Source: an uncultured Alistipes sp.
Lineage (GTDB): Bacteria > Bacteroidota > Bacteroidia > Bacteroidales > Rikenellaceae
DNA: 64,000 bases
Direction of reading: 5' to 3'
Assembly (NCBI GenBank): GCA_944323075.1
Contig: CALURC010000016.1
Location: 620,001-684,000 of the forward strand
Positions within the stretch are counted from its first letter, which is position 1, and each line of letters begins with the position of its first letter. Positions 8,343-17,359 of this stretch are shown piece after piece. The notes below the pieces were generated by a model. It did not search any database and had not been told where the DNA came from. It saw only the letters and a program-made list of their open reading frames with translations. Position numbers and translations under genes: made by a program.

Positions 8343-9065
8343 ATCATTTATAATCTTATGTCAAAGGTAATTCATTTTATGAATTCATTTAATTTTTGGG
8401 AAAATCATTATGGCTAAAGTTTCTATACAAGCATACATGAGCGACCAATTTTATAGTTATTCATTGGAACGTAACTCTGCATGCGGCAATATATTTAGGT
8501 CTAAGTATCTTATCGATACTACACTTTATAAAAAGTCTACCAAACTTATTATGTCCGACAGTCTTTCATGACTTAAAACAACTCAAAGGACTTTACTTGG
8601 GGCTTAACGTGTTCTTTAGAGTTTTTGGGGGTATAAAATTTTACATATAGATAGTTAATGTACTGTTTTTTTCGTTCTATTTGGCAATCATGGATATAGC
8701 GGAACAAGGTTTCTATATATAATTTGAAAGTGTTATCGTTCAAAGACAAGCAACATAAAGTTCAACCCGACCTATTGATTGTGACAAATCATTTCAAATG
8801 GAAAACTACGAGATCTATGAGTTAGACACATCTACATAATCTTGATGAACAGAAAAACTGAGTGTTTTTCACCTATACCAAAGTGATATAATGATGCAAT
8901 TCGCCTCTTCCCCCCTCAGACAAGACTTATCAGTTTGTTATATAATTGACTTAATATCAATAGCCCCTAAGAACTTTTCACAGAACCATTGGAAACGAAT
9001 CGGGAACATCTTAAAACAAAAAAAGATTAAGTATTCAACAATCAAATACTTAATCTTTCCCTTTG
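8343..9065. other. Intergenic stretch without a recognised gene
   Basis: 723 bases between the activator start and tRNA-Leu(CAA). It is AT-rich with stop codons in all frames. The longest plausible frame is 53 codons at 8410-8571 (plus), with no recognisable composition or signal. It must contain the activator promoter, but I could not identify a convincing TAnnTTTG or -24/-12 element. No repeats or hairpins stood out. Confidence 0.6.
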
Positions 9066-9147
9066 TACCCAGAGCCGGGATCGAACCGGCACGGATCGCT
9101 CCACTGGTGTTTGAGACCAGCGCGTCTACCAATTCCGCCATCTGGGC
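9066..9147 (-). tRNA. tRNA-Leu (anticodon CAA)
   Basis: The minus strand folds as a class II tRNA. The acceptor GCCCAGA pairs with TCTGGGT, with discriminator A. The anticodon stem CTGGT/ACCAG encloses the loop CTCAAAC, giving CAA. A long variable arm follows, and the T-arm contains GGTTCGATCCC. CCA is not encoded. It reads UUG. Confidence 0.95.
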
Positions 9148-9694
9148 TTGGATCTCTTTCCGGACGACAAAGGTAGCGTTTTATTCTGTATTTGCAAATT
9201 TGTTTGTAGAAAATCGAAAGAATTATTGATCATTTCTCTCTCACCCCATATACTCCAGGACAAATTTCATCTTTCATCTCCCCCCCCTTTTCCTCCTTGT
9301 ACACTTCTTGGAATTAACAATCTCCAGATTCCATCACATCCCATCTCCCTCCACACACACTTTACACATATCTCTTTTTCATCTCAGATAAATTCTTTAC
9401 AGTCCCATTCAGAATGGTATATATTTAAATTTCAAAACGAAACAGATTCACGAATTAATATTTTTCCTATCTTGCAAAGACAATATAAGTCCACTCGATA
9501 TTTTATCGAAAGGACTAATCAATCAAAACAATCGTCTTTCCCAAAACGGGAACTATGAGAAAACAAACGAAATAATCCATCATAACCTATAATAAAAGCA
9601 AGGTTTTTGCACTTTCATTTCGGGACCGGTTGATATGGACAAACCCTACCGACCTCTCAAAGCTCATCGATTATAAATATTTAACAACACTGCC
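9148..9694. other. Intergenic stretch with a G-poor, C-rich tract
   Basis: 547 bases upstream of the choloylglycine-hydrolase gene, with no convincing reading frame. About 9237-9420 on the plus strand is very low in G (about a dozen) and rich in C and T, including a run of eight C near 9280. This is the base composition that Rho favours for loading. If the downstream gene has a long leader, this tract could act in Rho-dependent control; otherwise I see nothing. Confidence 0.5.
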
Positions 9695-10777
9695 ATGAAC
9701 CGCTTTTTTTTATCCTCATTGATTTTAACGCTCTTGGGCTCAACCTCTCTACAAGAATCCATCGCCTGTACAGGAATATCTTTGACTTCTCGAGATAGCT
9801 CTCACGTTGTCGCCCGTACAATCGAATGGGGAGGAAGTAATCTAAACAGTCTTTATGTCGTTGTCCCTCGCGGATACGAACAACAGTCCTACACACCTCA
9901 GGGAATTGACGGAATGAAATTTTCTGCCCGTTACGGATATGTCGGCCTTGCGGTCGAACGTGAGACATTCGTTGCTGAAGGGATAAACGAAGTAGGCCTG
10001 TCTGCTGGATTGTTCTACTTCCCCGGATATGGAAAATATGAACCATTCGATCCCTCTCAGAAAGAGCACAGCATAGCAGACCTACAACTGGTTTCATTGG
10101 TTCTGGGTCAATGCAAAACGGTCGATGACGTAAAGGCTGAACTTCAAAAAGTTCGGGTTATCGCAACCTATCCCCAAGCATCAACCGTTCATTGGCGCTT
10201 CACGGATGCTTCAGGAAGACAGATCGTACTCGAAATCATTGACGAAACTCCCGTTTTTTACGAAAACAAGCTGGGTGTTCTGACTAATTCACCAGGCTTT
10301 GAATGGCAACTGACCAACCTGAACAACTATGTGAATCTCATACCAGGGGCTGCACCTCAACAATCATTCGGAGGTATCGATCTCGCTGCATTTGGAGCTG
10401 GTAGCGGTTTCCTTGGACTTCCGGGCGACGTAACTCCTCCTTCTCGTTTTGTCCGTGCAGCTTTTTACCAAAACTCGGCTCCGCAACAAGAGTCAGGCCT
10501 CAATACCGTACTCCAATGTTTCCAGATCCTGAATAATTTCGACATTCCCATCGGCATCGAATTCAGTAAGGGAAGCACTCCAACCGACATTCCAAGTGCC
10601 ACACAATGGACCTCTGCGACAGATGTCACCCACCGTATCATCTATTTCCGCACCATGTACAACAGTGCTATCCGCAAGATAGACCTCAACAACATTGACT
10701 TCGAGAAGGTCAAATATCGGGCTCTTCCTCTTGATGAAATCAAACAACAACCCGTTATACCGATCGAAATCGGATAA
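9695..10777 (+). CDS. Secreted choloylglycine-hydrolase-family (Ntn) amidase: bile salt hydrolase or penicillin V acylase type
   Basis: 360 residues. A signal peptide (about 1-24) ends just before Cys25, so cleavage would expose the catalytic N-terminal Cys of this Ntn family. The active-site region is CTGIS, then ARTIEWGG with Arg41 and Glu44 where bile salt hydrolases usually have Arg-Asp. Family motifs LTNSPGFEWQLTNLNNY and PPSRFVRAAF supply the conserved Asn and Arg. The family hydrolyses amide bonds in conjugated bile salts, penicillin V or acyl-homoserine lactones. In a gut Bacteroidales bile salts are likely, but substrate cannot be read from sequence. It stands alone, convergent with the barrel gene at 10846. 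Confidence 0.9.
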   Translation: MNRFFLSSLILTLLGSTSLQESIACTGISLTSRDSSHVVARTIEWGGSNLNSLYVVVPRGYEQQSYTPQGIDGMKFSARYGYVGLAVERETFVAEGINEVGLSAGLFYFPGYGKYEPFDPSQKEHSIADLQLVSLVLGQCKTVDDVKAELQKVRVIATYPQASTVHWRFTDASGRQIVLEIIDETPVFYENKLGVLTNSPGFEWQLTNLNNYVNLIPGAAPQQSFGGIDLAAFGAGSGFLGLPGDVTPPSRFVRAAFYQNSAPQQESGLNTVLQCFQILNNFDIPIGIEFSKGSTPTDIPSATQWTSATDVTHRIIYFRTMYNSAIRKIDLNNIDFEKVKYRALPLDEIKQQPVIPIEIG

Positions 10778-10795
10778 CGGGTTGCTTTGCCACCT

Positions 10796-10845
10796 TCTCT
10801 TCTCCCTGATTCTTTATCACATCAAATAAAGGACGGGAGAAGAGA
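10796..10845. terminator. Long-stem hairpin between convergent genes
   Basis: An 11-base-pair perfect stem (10796-10806 with 10835-10845) surrounds a 28-base loop that itself pairs (CTTTAT with ATAAAG). It abuts the stop of the minus-strand barrel gene. Neither side has a clear T run, so it may be a weak or Rho-assisted bidirectional terminator. Confidence 0.5.
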
Positions 10846-11514
10846 CTAAAATTTCCAGCCGACTGAAAACGAAAACGTACGATTCTTCAATTTATGATAG
10901 CTTACGCCATCGAGCTCCAATTCATGTTTCGTCGATTGGTTCATGATATCGCACAACGATAAATTGTATCTACCATCGATAAACAGACCGTAATCGAAAG
11001 TATAGGACAAACCGATAGGAATGGATATATCGTACGATCTCAGATCGTTTTTAATATCTTCAGTTTCCGTTCCACTCTCTGCACCATATTCCCAGTCAAC
11101 TCGATACATGGCTCCCAAAAGTATTCCGGGTTGTATACCTGCTTTTATAGCAAGGCCACGAGCCAAATAGAAGTTAACGAGTACCGGAATATTTAAATAT
11201 TGCAACGAATATTTGTGTTCGTAAGAATAACCTTTTTGAGAAGGATAATCGAAACGATTACTTTCCGTTCCTTCGCGGGAATAAAGAAGATCGACCGAAA
11301 TCCCGACTGCCGGAGTAAAATCATACTCAGCAAAGGCCCCTATCAACAACCCGGGTTTGATTCCTACTATATCCCCCTCATCAACACCTTCTGCATCAAT
11401 ATAAAGGTTCGACAAATTGACACCGACTTTGGGTCCAAACGAAAAACGAGACTGAGCAGATGTCACCCCTATGGATAACAACATAACACAGATCAATACA
11501 ATCACTTTTTTCAT
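10846..11514 (-). CDS. Outer-membrane beta-barrel protein (PorT/OMP_b-brl type)
   Basis: 222 residues with a clear signal peptide (MKKVIVLICVMLLSIGVTSAQS). The mature part has the usual repeats of short amphipathic strands: FSFGPKVGVNLSNLY near the start, PGLLIGAFAEYDFTPAVGISVDLLYS, LNIPVLVNFYLARGLAIKAGIQPGILL, and a C-terminal FSFSVGWKF ending in Phe. This matches the eight-stranded barrel family common in Bacteroidota. It ends next to a hairpin and starts 20 bases downstream of rho on the same strand. Function unknown; some relatives belong to secretion or surface complexes, but no such context is present. Confidence 0.8.
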   Translation of the reverse strand: MKKVIVLICVMLLSIGVTSAQSRFSFGPKVGVNLSNLYIDAEGVDEGDIVGIKPGLLIGAFAEYDFTPAVGISVDLLYSREGTESNRFDYPSQKGYSYEHKYSLQYLNIPVLVNFYLARGLAIKAGIQPGILLGAMYRVDWEYGAESGTETEDIKNDLRSYDISIPIGLSYTFDYGLFIDGRYNLSLCDIMNQSTKHELELDGVSYHKLKNRTFSFSVGWKF

Positions 11515-11534
11515 AACACGTTAATGTTAAAAAT

Positions 11535-13535
11535 TTATTGATTCATCGTTACCAGCAGTTCTTCATTCGAGCGAGTTCCCTCCATGTGTTTCTTTATTAC
11601 CTCCATCGCCTCCGTTGAGTTCATATCGGAAAGATAGCGGCGCAATACCCACACCTTCTGCAGAACCTCTTTGCTCACCAACAGGTCTTCTCGACGAGTG
11701 CCTGATGCCGTAATATCCACTGCCGGATAGATACGTTTATTCGAAAGTTTCCGATCAAGCTGTAATTCCATGTTTCCGGTTCCTTTGAACTCTTCAAAAA
11801 TCACCTCATCCATTTTCGAACCGGTATCGATCAATGCCGTAGCGATAATCGTCAGCGAACCTCGCTCCTCTGTATTACGTGCCGCACCGAAAAAGCGTTT
11901 CGGTTTGTGCAATGCATTGGCATCTACACCTCCGGAGAGCACCTTTCCGGATGCCGGCTGCACCGTATTGTAGGCCCGGGCCAAACGAGTAATCGAATCG
12001 AGCAGAATAACGACATCATGTCCGCACTCGACCATCCGTTTCGCTTTCTCAAGGACCATCTCTGCCACCTTCACATGACGGGATGCCTGTTCATCGAAGG
12101 TCGATGCCACGACTTCAGCCTTCACGTTTCGAGCCATTTCCGTCACCTCTTCAGGTCGTTCGTCGATCAACAGAACGATCAAATAGACTTCGGGATGGTT
12201 ATCAGCTATCGCATTTGCAATCGCCTGCAACAACATTGTCTTTCCGGTTTTCGGCTGAGCCACGATCAAACCGCGCTGACCCTTGCCTATCGGAGAGAAG
12301 AGATCGATCACCCGAATCGAAAGATTGTTGTGTCCGTTTCCTGTCAGATTGAATTTTTCTGAAGGGAACAGCGGGGTCATAAACTCAAACTGAACCCGAT
12401 CCCGCACCTCATCCGGAGCCAATCCATTGATCCTATTAACTTTAACTAACGGAAAATATTTTTCACCCTCTTTCGGTGGCCGAATAATGCCCTGAACCGT
12501 ATCTCCAGCCTTCAATCCAAAAAATTTGATTTGGGAAGGCGAAACATAGACATCATCCGGAGAGTTAAGATAATTGTAGTCCGGCGAACGTAAGAAGCCA
12601 TAACCGTCCGGCATAATTTCCAATACCCCTTCACCCTGAATAGTTCCGAGAAAATCTTCGTGTTGTTCTTTTCGAGGAGCATTTTTCCCCTCTTCTCGGA
12701 GATCATTGGATCCCGTAACGGCTGATTGAGGGACCGAGGTATTATTCGTTTCCCCACCAGCAGGCGTTTTATTCATTGAAGCAGAGGCTCCGTTTGACAC
12801 ATTCTGCTCATACGCAGGACGCCCGAATCCAACTCGCACGCGTTTCCGATCGGCTCCTTGTCGATTCTTTTCGGGACTTGCCGTATAAGCAGTAGCAGTC
12901 CCTTCTGTTGGAGTCTGCTCCGGATTGTTTTGCTCTTTAGTACTCGCATCCGAAACGACTCCGTTCTCTTGTGCCACAGAAACGGACTCAGCCATACGTC
13001 CAGAATTTTTCGGACGACGTCCCCGGCGTTTCTGTTCCACTCTTCCTTCTCCTCCTTGTCGAGAAGCTTCTATTACTGTATCGGGAACCGCCGGAACAGG
13101 ATTTTCCGCTCTATCCGAGTTTTTCACGGCAGGCTCACCGTCTTCTTGATGCTGCATATCCGAACGGTGTCCGCGACGTTGTTGTTCCGGACGATTATCA
13201 TCTGGTTTATTAACACGTTCTGACGCTTGATGCGTTTCCGTTTGCATCCCAGTATCCGGCTCCGCAGACTGCTTATCCGAACTCTCTGTCATCTGTACTT
13301 TCGGATGGCGTCCCCGGCGTTTCTGCATCGACTCGGAAGTCTCCTGCACACTTTTTACATCCGCCGTCCGCACCTCCTGATGGGGGACTGAATCATCCTG
13401 CATTTTTTCAGAAGATAATGAAAGAATCCGCTCGATCAGATCTTGTTTACGCAACTGGGCCTTAATACCTAAACCTCTACCAATCTCGCGTAATTCCACG
13501 AGATTTTTCTCACCTAACGCTTTGGCGTCGTACAT
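11535..13535 (-). CDS. rho: Transcription termination factor Rho with a long disordered insert
   Basis: 666 residues, against about 420 in Escherichia coli. Residues 1-42 are the helical Rho N-domain. About 45-292 is a low-complexity insert rich in Gln, Glu, Arg, Ser and Pro, with repeated basic motifs QKRRGRHPK (71-79), QQRRGHR (118-124) and QKRRGRRPK (168-176). About 296-370 is the cold-shock RNA-binding domain ([14 protein letters not shown]). The ATPase domain has Walker A AQPKTGKT and [15 protein letters not shown]. Disordered Rho inserts are known in Bacteroidota, and that of Bacteroides thetaiotaomicron has been linked to phase separation. A matching promoter lies at 13620-13650. Confidence 0.97.
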   Translation of the reverse strand: MYDAKALGEKNLVELREIGRGLGIKAQLRKQDLIERILSLSSEKMQDDSVPHQEVRTADVKSVQETSESMQKRRGRHPKVQMTESSDKQSAEPDTGMQTETHQASERVNKPDDNRPEQQRRGHRSDMQHQEDGEPAVKNSDRAENPVPAVPDTVIEASRQGGEGRVEQKRRGRRPKNSGRMAESVSVAQENGVVSDASTKEQNNPEQTPTEGTATAYTASPEKNRQGADRKRVRVGFGRPAYEQNVSNGASASMNKTPAGGETNNTSVPQSAVTGSNDLREEGKNAPRKEQHEDFLGTIQGEGVLEIMPDGYGFLRSPDYNYLNSPDDVYVSPSQIKFFGLKAGDTVQGIIRPPKEGEKYFPLVKVNRINGLAPDEVRDRVQFEFMTPLFPSEKFNLTGNGHNNLSIRVIDLFSPIGKGQRGLIVAQPKTGKTMLLQAIANAIADNHPEVYLIVLLIDERPEEVTEMARNVKAEVVASTFDEQASRHVKVAEMVLEKAKRMVECGHDVVILLDSITRLARAYNTVQPASGKVLSGGVDANALHKPKRFFGAARNTEERGSLTIIATALIDTGSKMDEVIFEEFKGTGNMELQLDRKLSNKRIYPAVDITASGTRREDLLVSKEVLQKVWVLRRYLSDMNSTEAMEVIKKHMEGTRSNEELLVTMNQ

Positions 13536-13619
13536 ATTTATTTTTTTTACGGGATATATAATTCATGATATCTTGTTTCCCGAATGGGAAGCAGCCGACG
13601 AACGACTTCGACGACATCA

Positions 13620-13650
13620 CAAATGTAAGCGTTTTTTCAACAACCGCAAA
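13620..13650 (-). promoter_or_regulatory. Bacteroidota-type promoter of rho
   Basis: Minus strand: TTTG (13650-13647), 19 bases, TACATTTG (13627-13620), an exact fit to TTTG-N19-TAnnTTTG. Transcription should start near 13612, giving a leader of about 75 bases before rho. Confidence 0.75.
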
Positions 13651-13660
13651 ATATCCGTCT

Positions 13661-14419
13661 CTATTTCCCTTTCCCGCGCATAAATGCAACCGCAGCGACC
13701 AAATCCTCCGGGGTGTCGATCGCAAGACTTTCACTATTGGTCTCCGCCACCCGAATGCGGAATCCGTTTTCGAGCCACCGCAACTGTTCGAGCGACTCCA
13801 TCTTTTCGAGCACGCCTTGCGGCAATTTGGTGATTTGTCGCAACACATCGCTCCGATAGGCGTAGAGCCCGATGTGTTTCAGGAAGCGGTACGACTCCTG
13901 CCAGCGATCTCGTTCAATTCCACGCAAAAACGGAATCGGAGAACGGCTGAAGTAGAGGGCATGTCCATCAGCCGAACAGACTACTTTCGGAGAGTTTGGA
14001 TTAAAGACATCTTCTCCGGATCCAAACGGCTTGACCAGTGTCGCTATCTGAGTAGAGGCCTCATCAAAACATTCCACGATACGCCGGAGTTGTTCGACCT
14101 CAAGGAACGGTTCATCGCCCTGTATGTTAACCACCACATCAAAATGACGTCCGGTCATCTCTTCCACCCGGTCGAGAGCCTCACGACAACGATCCGTCCC
14201 GCTACGATGCGTCGATGCGGTCATTACGGCCTGTCCGCCAAAACTTTTCACAGCATCGAAAATACGTTGATCGTCCGTCGCCACATAACATGCAGAAAAA
14301 AATGAAGCTGCTGTTTCATAAACATAACGGATCATCGGGCGTCCATCCAAATCGGCCAACGGCTTACCCGGGAAACGGGTAGAGGCATAACGGGCCGGAA
14401 TCAAGGCTAAAAATTCCAT
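13661..14419 (-). CDS. kdsB: 3-deoxy-manno-octulosonate cytidylyltransferase (CMP-KDO synthetase)
   Basis: 252 residues from the ATG at 14419 (MEFLALIPARYAS). An ATG at 14449 is also possible. The frame reaches 14518, but that start lies inside a TAnnTTTG promoter element (14523-14516). The enzyme activates KDO with CTP for lipopolysaccharide core synthesis. Motifs: PARYASTRFPGKPLADLDGRPM at the N-terminus, with the nucleotide-binding Arg and Lys, then STHRSGTDRC and NIQGDEPFLE. It precedes rho on the same strand, but the rho promoter lies just beyond its stop. Confidence 0.96.
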   Translation of the reverse strand: MEFLALIPARYASTRFPGKPLADLDGRPMIRYVYETAASFFSACYVATDDQRIFDAVKSFGGQAVMTASTHRSGTDRCREALDRVEEMTGRHFDVVVNIQGDEPFLEVEQLRRIVECFDEASTQIATLVKPFGSGEDVFNPNSPKVVCSADGHALYFSRSPIPFLRGIERDRWQESYRFLKHIGLYAYRSDVLRQITKLPQGVLEKMESLEQLRWLENGFRIRVAETNSESLAIDTPEDLVAAVAFMRGKGK

Positions 14420-14515
14420 CTCTTTATTATCTATTTTGATTTCGTCCATCGATCGTATCGCAACCAGCCGGCTACATCCGCCATCGGTCGCCGAATTCCG
14501 AAAAACTCTTTTCTG

Positions 14516-14540
14516 CAAATGTAACTTTTTTATAGCTTTG
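14516..14540. promoter_or_regulatory. Back-to-back -7 elements for kdsB (minus) and the LuxC-type gene (plus)
   Basis: On the minus strand TACATTTG occupies 14523-14516. On the plus strand TAGCTTTG occupies 14533-14540. Both fit TAnnTTTG. They put transcription starts near 14509 (minus) and 14547 (plus), so the plus-strand gene would have a leader of only a few bases. The -33 boxes are weak. Confidence 0.55.
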
Positions 14541-14550
14541 TCAGATCATT

Positions 14551-15558
14551 ATGTCGACAAATTACCGCATATCCACCTTCATCATGCTCGGAGAGCAACT
14601 TTCCAATGCTCTTCGTGTTGGGATACTGAAGCCGATTCTCGAAAAGGCTACCGAAGAGAACGCATGGTTTACACAGGCCTCTATCCGAACGGCCATTCAG
14701 GCTATCTGCGAAAACATGCTGCAACCGGAGACTCTGAATCGCTGGCTCGCTAATTACCCTATCCCGAACAGTTTCACTTCGAAAAACGTCGGAGTCGTCA
14801 TGGCCGGGAACATTCCGCTGGTCGGTTTCTTCGATCTGATGTGCGTCTGTATTTGCGGACACCGCTGCCGGGTCAAATATTCATCGAAAGACCGGGTGCT
14901 GATGGAGTGGATCGTCCGTACCCTCCGACAGATCGATCCGAACATTGACATCGAACCGCTCGCCCCAAATACCCCGATCGACGCCCTGATCGTCAGCGGC
15001 AGCGACTCAACCCTGCTCCATTTTCAAAAGCAGCGCGACGAACTCCCCTGCCTGCTGCGCGGAACCCGACACAGCCTCGCCGTCCTCTCCGGCACGGAGT
15101 CTTCCGAACAATTAGACGGACTCGCCGAGGATATTTTTCTCTATTTCGGATTGGGCTGCCGCAACGTCAGCCGGCTTTTCGTTCCCACCGGATACGACCT
15201 CAATACCCTATGTGTCCAACTCGCTCAACATCCCGTATCGCACCGCCCCTACCTGAACAACTACCGGCAAAGCAAGGCCATCCGTACGATGACCGGCACC
15301 CCAATGATCGACGGCGGATTTTTTCTGCTTTGCAAGGAGGAGGGAGATGACAACCGGATCAGCGAGATCGCCTATTCGACCTACAACACACTCGATGAAG
15401 TTGAACACTGGATCGCCGACCACGATGACCGCATCCAATGCATCGTTTCGGAAATCCTCCAACACCCTCGGCGTACGGGATTCGGGCAGGCACAACACCC
15501 CTCGCTGACCGATTATCCGGACGGAATCGACGTAATCGATTTTTTACTGCGAATCTGA
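14551..15558 (+). CDS. LuxC-type acyl-CoA reductase
   Basis: 335 residues. The nucleotide-binding region contains NVGVVMAGNIPLVGFFD, followed by a CGHRCRVKYSSKD segment and YFGLGCRNVSRLFVP, with the likely catalytic Cys (GLGC) of the aldehyde-dehydrogenase-like LuxC family (PF05893). Such enzymes reduce activated fatty acids to aldehydes. No luxD/E or luciferase genes are nearby. Related single genes occur widely in Bacteroidota beside housekeeping genes, and the physiological substrate is unclear. It diverges from kdsB and is followed by the pRiA4b ORF-3-like gene. Confidence 0.82.
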   Translation: MSTNYRISTFIMLGEQLSNALRVGILKPILEKATEENAWFTQASIRTAIQAICENMLQPETLNRWLANYPIPNSFTSKNVGVVMAGNIPLVGFFDLMCVCICGHRCRVKYSSKDRVLMEWIVRTLRQIDPNIDIEPLAPNTPIDALIVSGSDSTLLHFQKQRDELPCLLRGTRHSLAVLSGTESSEQLDGLAEDIFLYFGLGCRNVSRLFVPTGYDLNTLCVQLAQHPVSHRPYLNNYRQSKAIRTMTGTPMIDGGFFLLCKEEGDDNRISEIAYSTYNTLDEVEHWIADHDDRIQCIVSEILQHPRRTGFGQAQHPSLTDYPDGIDVIDFLLRI

Positions 15559-15599
15559 AAATTTCCCGTATCTTTGATTCAACAAAAAACACTCAGCAT

Positions 15600-16115
15600 A
15601 TGTCCATGATCTTTCGATTCAGAATGCTTTGCGACGAAGACGATTACTTCCTGCGCGAATACGAAGTCCCTTACGACATGACTCTCTCCGATTTTCGGGA
15701 ATTCATCGACCGAGATGTACACTATCGGTCCGACTCTATCACTTCCTTTTTCACGGCAGACAGTCAATGGAACAAACTGGAGGAGTTTACCTCGGTCGAC
15801 ATGAATATGGATGAAACAGATGCCGAAGGCCCTCGTGTCATGTCCGACACGCTCCTTTCGCAAATTCTCCACAACAATCGCGACCGATTGATCTACTGCT
15901 TCGACCTGTTCGGCGACCGGGCCTTTTACCTGGAACTGACAGGAGCAAAGAAAACAGACCCCAACATGGATTATCCCAGAACCGTCACCTCCCGGAGTGA
16001 TGCCCCGAATCAAGATCATCCGGAAGATAACGAAGGCCATTCGATGTTCGATGAAGCCATGGATGAATTCAACGACTTCAACGGATCCGACACTTACGAC
16101 GACTATGACGATTGA
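15600..16115 (+). CDS. pRiA4b ORF-3-like (IS1096 passenger TnpR-like) protein
   Basis: 171 residues from ATG 15600 (MSMIFRFRML). The start is supported by the element TATCTTTG at 15569-15576; an earlier in-frame start lies within the preceding gene. The N-terminal 130 residues match the pRiA4b ORF-3 fold seen across Bacteroidota (FRMLCDEDDYFLREYEV, DRLIYCFDLFGDRAFYLEL). The C-terminus is very acidic (DDYDD). Despite the name, no transposon is present. It overlaps miaA by 11 bases and the pair is commonly found together; function unknown. Confidence 0.75.
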   Translation: MSMIFRFRMLCDEDDYFLREYEVPYDMTLSDFREFIDRDVHYRSDSITSFFTADSQWNKLEEFTSVDMNMDETDAEGPRVMSDTLLSQILHNNRDRLIYCFDLFGDRAFYLELTGAKKTDPNMDYPRTVTSRSDAPNQDHPEDNEGHSMFDEAMDEFNDFNGSDTYDDYDD

Positions 16116-17028
16116 TTCACCGAAAAGGAAAACGCTGGTCGTTATTCTCGGAGCCACCGCCACAGGGAAAACCGACATCGGAATCCGTCTCGCACAAGCA
16201 TTTCACAGTGAAATTATCTCCTCCGACTCGCGGCAGATCTACCGCGAGATGAGTATCGGTACGGCCAAGCCCACCGCTGAAGAGTTGGCTACCGTTCCTC
16301 ATCATTTCATCGGGACAAGAAGCGTCACCGAGGACTATTCTGCCGGTCGTTACGAAGAGGATGCCCTGCAATGTATCGAGAAGTTGTTCCGCCACCACGA
16401 TATCCTGTTTTTAGTCGGGGGATCGGGGCTCTACATCGATGCCCTCTGTAACGGAATGGACGCACTTCCTTCGACCGACCCTTCTCTGCGGCAACAGCTC
16501 ACCCAAGAGCTCGAGCAACATGGGCTCGAGGCATTGACCTTACGGCTTCGCGATCTCGATCCCGTCTATTATAAACAGGTCGACCGGGCCAATCCGCAAC
16601 GTATCATCCGGGCCCTCGAGGTTTGTCTGCAAACCGGAAAGCCATACAGTTCCCTACGCAAACAGACCGTCAAACAACGACCGTTCCGTATTCTCAAAAT
16701 CGGCATACGAATGCCCCGGACACAACTCTACGAACGGATCGACCGCCGGGTTATCCACATGATGGAGCAAGGCTTAGAAGAGGAGGTACGTTCGTTGATC
16801 CCGCTACGTCATTACAATGCCCTGCAAACCGTCGGCTATAAAGAGCTGTTTGAGTTTTTCGACGGCAAAATAAGCCGAGAAGAGGCCGTATCCCTGATCC
16901 AACGCAACAGCCGCCGTTACGCCAAAAGACAAGAGACATGGTTTCGACGTGACCCCGACACATTGTGGATAGACGGAGATACTTTTTGCGCAGAAAAGAT
17001 CGAAAAGTACGTACGGGAATTTGTTTAA
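16105..17028 (+). CDS. miaA: tRNA dimethylallyltransferase
   Basis: 307 residues from the ATG at 16105 (MTIDSPKRKT), overlapping the previous gene by 11 bases; the longer frame runs through that gene's acidic tail. It adds a dimethylallyl group to A37 of tRNAs reading UNN codons. Motifs: P-loop GATATGKT, SSDSRQIYREMSIGTAKPT, LVGGSGLYIDAL, RANPQRIIRALEV and the C-terminal RRYAKRQETWFRRD. The next gene is tRNA-Leu(UAA), a plausible substrate of MiaA. Confidence 0.97.
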   Translation: MTIDSPKRKTLVVILGATATGKTDIGIRLAQAFHSEIISSDSRQIYREMSIGTAKPTAEELATVPHHFIGTRSVTEDYSAGRYEEDALQCIEKLFRHHDILFLVGGSGLYIDALCNGMDALPSTDPSLRQQLTQELEQHGLEALTLRLRDLDPVYYKQVDRANPQRIIRALEVCLQTGKPYSSLRKQTVKQRPFRILKIGIRMPRTQLYERIDRRVIHMMEQGLEEEVRSLIPLRHYNALQTVGYKELFEFFDGKISREEAVSLIQRNSRRYAKRQETWFRRDPDTLWIDGDTFCAEKIEKYVREFV

Positions 17029-17050
17029 TTTTCAAATATCCGTATATTTG
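17020..17050 (+). promoter_or_regulatory. Promoter of tRNA-Leu(UAA)
   Basis: TTTG (17020-17023), 19 bases, TATATTTG (17043-17050): an exact Bacteroidota promoter overlapping the end of miaA, about 44 bases before the tRNA. Confidence 0.8.
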
Positions 17051-17093
17051 CCTCTCGATTCTTTGACTAAAAAAGGATTCCCACATTTAAGGG

Positions 17094-17179
17094 GCTCGGA
17101 TGGTGGAATAGGTAGACACGCGGGACTTAAAATCCCGTGGGCAGAAATGTCCGTACGGGTTCGATTCCCGTTCCGAGTA
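17094..17179 (+). tRNA. tRNA-Leu (anticodon UAA)
   Basis: Class II fold: acceptor GCTCGGA pairs with TCCGAGT, with discriminator A. The anticodon stem CGGGA/TCCCG encloses CTTAAAA, giving UAA. A long variable arm follows, and the T-arm contains GGTTCGATTCC. CCA is not encoded. Confidence 0.96.
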
Positions 17180-17183
17180 CTCA

Positions 17184-17220
17184 AAAAGGCTGCATTTCAG
17201 AAATGATCTGCAGCTTTTTT
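17184..17220 (+). terminator. Rho-independent terminator of tRNA-Leu(UAA)
   Basis: The stem GGCTGCA/TGCAGCT is extended by A-T pairs, with a 14-base loop and a run of six T ending at 17220. It starts five bases after the tRNA. Confidence 0.88.
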
Positions 17221-17321
17221 GTTTTATCCGGATACGCAATACTCGTTCACACTACATCCGTCTATTTTTCAGATCGATAACAAACTGAAACCCACTCCTC
17301 ATTCCAACAACAGCATCTAAA

Positions 17322-17353
17322 TTTGGATAGATGAAATCTTTATCCTACTTTCG
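17322..17353 (+). promoter_or_regulatory. Promoter ahead of the small-RNA/leader element
   Basis: TTTG (17322-17325), 20 bases, TACTTTCG (17346-17353). This is one mismatch from TAnnTTTG at an allowed spacing, and implies a start near 17360. Confidence 0.55.
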
Positions 17354-17359
17354 CAGCGA

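Noticed and set aside
8410-8571. 53-codon plus-strand frame in the gap upstream of the activator
   Set aside because: No ribosome site, promoter, domain or hydrophobic segment; its length is within chance for AT-rich sequence.
15600-16115. IS1096-related mobile element
   Set aside because: The name of the pRiA4b ORF-3/TnpR-like family suggests it, but there is no transposase or terminal repeat and the gene sits stably beside miaA.
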